44,933 bases of DNA from Actinomycetota bacterium (GTDB lineage: Bacteria > Actinomycetota > Acidimicrobiia > Acidimicrobiales > Ilumatobacteraceae), in assembly GCA_007279905.1 (NCBI GenBank), contig QYPH01000005.1:1-44933 (forward strand), given 5' to 3'. Both the position numbers and the translations under genes were made by a program. This document shows, piece by piece, positions 42,173 to 44,933 of this stretch. Within the stretch, counting starts at the first letter, position 1; every line of letters starts with the position of its first letter. The notes below the pieces were generated by a model. The model was not told the origin of the DNA, did no database searches, and saw nothing but the letters and a program-made list of their open reading frames with translations.

Positions 42173-44869
42173 ATGACATACATCTACGCTTTTGATCACA
42201 AGCACCGCAAATCACCAATGAGTCTCAAAGACTTGCTGGGTGGCAAGGGTGCCAACTTGGCCGAGATGATGAGTGTGTTGCGCTTGCCTGTGCCGCACGG
42301 TTTTACTGTCACAACCGATGCATGTCGCGACTATATGCATGGTGGTTGGCCCAAAACTCTCGATAAAGAGATCGCATTGCAAGTAACAGCCCTTGAGCGC
42401 AAGATGAAGGCACGCTTGGGTGATCCGACGAGCCCATTATTGGTGTCGGTTCGTTCTGGCGCGAAGTTTTCGATGCCAGGAATGATGGACACCGTTCTCA
42501 ATTTGGGTCTCAACGACAAGAGCGTGGTCGGGCTTGCACGAACCACCAATGACGAGCGCTTTTCGTACGACAGCTATCGCCGTTTTATCTCAATGTACGG
42601 ACGCATTGTGCTGGGTATCGATGGCGCAAAATTTGAGCATCCGTTTGATGCAGCAAAGAAGTCTGCCGGAGTAAAGAGTGATGCCGATTTGCCGGCAGCT
42701 TCATTGAAGAGTCTGTGCGAGACGTACAAACAAGTTGTTAAGGACGAGACGGGCCGCGAGTTTCCACAAGATCCGATGAAGCAATTGCGTGGGGCAATTG
42801 AAGCGGTGTTTCGTTCGTGGAATGGTGCGCGAGCGATTGCCTACCGCGTGCGCGAAAAAATCAGCCACGATTTGGGAACCGCAGTAAACGTGCAAGCAAT
42901 GGTGTTTGGAAATCGAGACAACAATTCGGGCACCGGCGTGGGTTTTACTCGCAACGCCGCAACCGGAGAGAACAAACCATATGGCGACTTTTTGGTCAAC
43001 GCGCAGGGTGAAGACGTGGTGGCGGGTATTCGCAATACCGAAACGCTCGACGACCTCAAGCGCCAATTTCCAGCGATCCACGCAGAGTTGATGACAATCT
43101 TTGATCGACTCGAGCGACATTACAAAGACATGTGCGACACCGAGTTCACGATCGATCAAGGAAAGTTGTGGATGTTGCAAACGCGAGTCGGCAAGCGCAC
43201 CGGCGCTGCTGCACTGCGCATGGCAGTCGACATGACGAAGCCCACAGGTAAGGGCAAAACAGCGTGGAAGATCTCGAAGAAAGATGCCTTGATGCGCGTT
43301 GCAGCCGAGCATCTCGATCAGGTATTGCACCCGCAGTTTGCAAACAAATCTAAGGCGCTGACAAAGGGTCTTGCTGCATCGCCTGGCGCCGCAGTTGGCG
43401 CTGTCTATTTCACTGCCGATGACGCGGCTGCTGCCGCAGGACGTGGCGAGGCCGTCATTTTGGTGCGTAGCGAAACGAGCCCAGAAGACGTGCACGGCAT
43501 GATGGTTGCAAAGGGAATCTTGACCGCACGAGGCGGCCTCGTGAGCCATGCTGCTGTTGTTGCTCGAGGATGGGGAACACCAGCCATCGTCGGCGCAGAG
43601 TCTGTACACATTGACGGCAAAAAATTCACCGTTGGCGACACCGTTGTCAAAGAAGGCGATGTTATTTCGCTCGATGGAACAACCGGCGAAGTGATGATTG
43701 GCGCGATGACACTTACTGCTGCCGAACCAACAAAAGAGTTTCATACCATTTTGAAGTGGGCAGACGAAATACGCAAAGGCAAAATGGCGGTGCGCGCAAA
43801 TGCCGACACCGACGAAGATGCCATCAAAGCACGCGAATATGGAGCGGAAGGTATTGGACTGTGCCGTACCGAGCACATGTTTTTGGCGCCAGATCGCCTG
43901 CCTGTTGTGCGACGCATGATTATGGCAAGCACTCCGGATGAAGAGACGGCTGCTTTGGACGAATTGCGTAAGGTGCAGACCGAAGACTTCGCTGCATTGC
44001 TCCGCGCGATGAGCGGATTGCCTGTCACTGTGCGCTTACTTGACCCGCCATTGCACGAATTTTTGCCGCGCGTCGATGAGCTCGAGATCAAGAAGGCAAC
44101 TGTTGGTCTCACTGCTGAAGAAACCAAGCTGATTGAAGCAGCGCATTCGTGGGCCGAAGTTAACCCGATGCTTGGCACACGCGGTGTTCGACTTGGCGTG
44201 ATCAAGCCAGGTTTGTACGCAATGCAAGTGCGAGCACTGCTTGCTGCTGCCGACATTGTTGCAAGCGAGGGTTTCTCGCCAATTGTGGAAGTAATGATCC
44301 CTCTCACCGTGACAAAAGAAGAATTGGCTTTGGCCCGCAGTTGGGTCGAACAAGAAATTTTGGACCACTCAAAGCAGCTCAAGCCTGCTGCAAAGTCTGG
44401 CGCGAAGAAATCCCTCAAGAAGTCCAAGCGTCCTAAAGTGACTATCGGCACGATGATCGAGACTCCGCGTGCAGCTCTTGTTGCTGGTGAGTTGGCAGAG
44501 ATTAGCGATTTCTTTAGTTTCGGAACCAATGACCTCACCCAAATGACGTTTGGTTTCAGTCGCGACGACGTGGAAAGTCGCATGATGCCTGCATATTTGG
44601 AGGCAGGTCTACTGAAGCGAAATCCATTTGAGACAATTGACCAAGTTGGTGTTGGTGAACTTGTGAAGATTGCCGCCGCACGTGGTCGCAAGGCAAAACG
44701 CGGAATCAAACTTGGTGTGTGCGGAGAACATGGCGGCGATCCAGCATCAATCGGATTGTTTTATCGCGCCGGACTTGATTCTGCGTCGTGTTCGCCGTAT
44801 CGTATACCTATAGCCCGACTTGCGTCAGCGCAAGCGATCTTCGGGGGAAGTAAAGCCGATACTAAATAG
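42173..44869 (+). CDS. ppdK: Pyruvate, phosphate dikinase
   Basis: Converts pyruvate, ATP and phosphate to PEP, AMP and pyrophosphate, reversibly, linking glycolysis and gluconeogenesis. The 898-aa protein has the ATP-binding N-terminal domain (LLGGKGANLAEM, SVRSGAKFSMPGMMDTVLNLGLND), the phosphohistidine domain with His459 in GGLVSHAAVVARGWG, and the PEP/pyruvate C-terminal barrel (IGLCRTEHMF, FSFGTNDLTQMTFGFSRDD, GVCGEHGGDP). The Thr two residues before the His, phosphorylated by regulatory proteins in plant-type PPDK, is Val457 here. A Lys-rich insert (KPAAKSGAKKSLKKSKRPK) interrupts the barrel domain. Last complete gene of the run from nth. Confidence 0.96.
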   Translation: MTYIYAFDHKHRKSPMSLKDLLGGKGANLAEMMSVLRLPVPHGFTVTTDACRDYMHGGWPKTLDKEIALQVTALERKMKARLGDPTSPLLVSVRSGAKFSMPGMMDTVLNLGLNDKSVVGLARTTNDERFSYDSYRRFISMYGRIVLGIDGAKFEHPFDAAKKSAGVKSDADLPAASLKSLCETYKQVVKDETGREFPQDPMKQLRGAIEAVFRSWNGARAIAYRVREKISHDLGTAVNVQAMVFGNRDNNSGTGVGFTRNAATGENKPYGDFLVNAQGEDVVAGIRNTETLDDLKRQFPAIHAELMTIFDRLERHYKDMCDTEFTIDQGKLWMLQTRVGKRTGAAALRMAVDMTKPTGKGKTAWKISKKDALMRVAAEHLDQVLHPQFANKSKALTKGLAASPGAAVGAVYFTADDAAAAAGRGEAVILVRSETSPEDVHGMMVAKGILTARGGLVSHAAVVARGWGTPAIVGAESVHIDGKKFTVGDTVVKEGDVISLDGTTGEVMIGAMTLTAAEPTKEFHTILKWADEIRKGKMAVRANADTDEDAIKAREYGAEGIGLCRTEHMFLAPDRLPVVRRMIMASTPDEETAALDELRKVQTEDFAALLRAMSGLPVTVRLLDPPLHEFLPRVDELEIKKATVGLTAEETKLIEAAHSWAEVNPMLGTRGVRLGVIKPGLYAMQVRALLAAADIVASEGFSPIVEVMIPLTVTKEELALARSWVEQEILDHSKQLKPAAKSGAKKSLKKSKRPKVTIGTMIETPRAALVAGELAEISDFFSFGTNDLTQMTFGFSRDDVESRMMPAYLEAGLLKRNPFETIDQVGVGELVKIAAARGRKAKRGIKLGVCGEHGGDPASIGLFYRAGLDSASCSPYRIPIARLASAQAIFGGSKADTK

Positions 44870-44907
44870 TTTCGGCCCAAACCCGAGCGATCCAAGGCAG
44901 GCACACG

Positions 44908-44933
44908 GTGAGCACGATATTCAGCGCAAGTGA
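44908..44933 (+). CDS. Possible start of a further gene, cut by the window end
   Basis: GTG at 44908 opens a reading frame (MSTIFSAS...) that stays open to the last base. AGGCAG lies about 8 nt upstream as a weak ribosome site. Only eight codons are visible, so nothing can be said about the product, and the frame may not be real. Confidence 0.2.

Noticed and set aside
42701-43876. 391-aa minus-strand ORF opposite ppdK
   Set aside because: Full overlap with a clear PPDK; Cys/His-rich shadow composition with no family pattern.
43741-44709. 322-aa minus-strand ORF opposite ppdK
   Set aside because: Ser/Arg/Pro-rich mirror of the PPDK frame; no independent support.
1-44933. CRISPR array, prophage, IS element, toxin-antitoxin or defence island
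   Set aside because: I looked for spaced direct repeats, integrase or transposase motifs and small paired ORFs and found none; the window reads as core chromosome.

Overview
The window looks like a core chromosomal segment of an actinobacterium with moderate GC (about half, judged by eye), most likely an Acidimicrobiia-type lineage. The phylum call rests on a mycothiol synthase (mshD), a DUF3499-type protein, a two-hairpin RNA with C-rich loops matching the actinobacterial 6C RNA, and many genes with a TANNNT -10 box 6 or 7 nt before an ATG/GTG start (leaderless layout). The class-level guess is inference. I see no phage, IS, CRISPR array, integrase or defence island. No gene-free stretch exceeds 300 bases.

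Layout. 1-2.6 kb: tRNA-Val(GAC), then a minus-strand acyl-CoA dehydrogenase / alkylsulfatase-like hydrolase pair. 2.7-13.8 kb: TCA-cycle and acyl-CoA genes: icd, a quinone oxidoreductase, gltA, a shortened acyl-CoA carboxylase beta subunit translationally coupled to a LysR regulator, the 6C RNA, a small membrane protein, aconitase with a divergent GntR/UTRA regulator, a nitroreductase and a crotonase. 13.9-21.4 kb: gltBD, a LysM lipoprotein and a metallophosphoesterase. 21.4-25.3 kb: divergent ddl and murF, which make and then attach D-Ala-D-Ala, plus an MFS exporter and a small zinc-ribbon protein. 25.3-33.4 kb: alanine dehydrogenase divergent from a polyamine-type locus (aminobutyraldehyde dehydrogenase, ABC ATPase, Tat lipoprotein binding protein, fused PotB-PotC permease, 2-hydroxyacid dehydrogenase). 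33.5-34.7 kb: tRNA-Val(CAC), a DUF3499 protein and an SRPBCC protein. 34.7-38.5 kb (minus): mshD-pepF-rlmN. 38.6-44.9 kb (plus): nth, a small ORF, a stand-alone GroES-like gene, trpE, ygfZ and ppdK.

How it works together: icd, gltA and acn supply 2-oxoglutarate, gltBD turns it into glutamate, and the polyamine genes plus alanine dehydrogenase would feed amino groups and C4 carbon into the same pool. Most genes are ordinary housekeeping genes. The most striking non-gene signal is the expression architecture: 14 genes have TANNNT-N6/7-RTG at their start. At four tight gene junctions (BDS1-like hydrolase, pepF, rlmN, ppdK) the stop codon of the upstream gene forms the first three bases of the -10 box of the next gene. 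Several dyads and direct repeats (upstream of gltB, lysR, acn/gntR and ddl/murF) are candidate operators.
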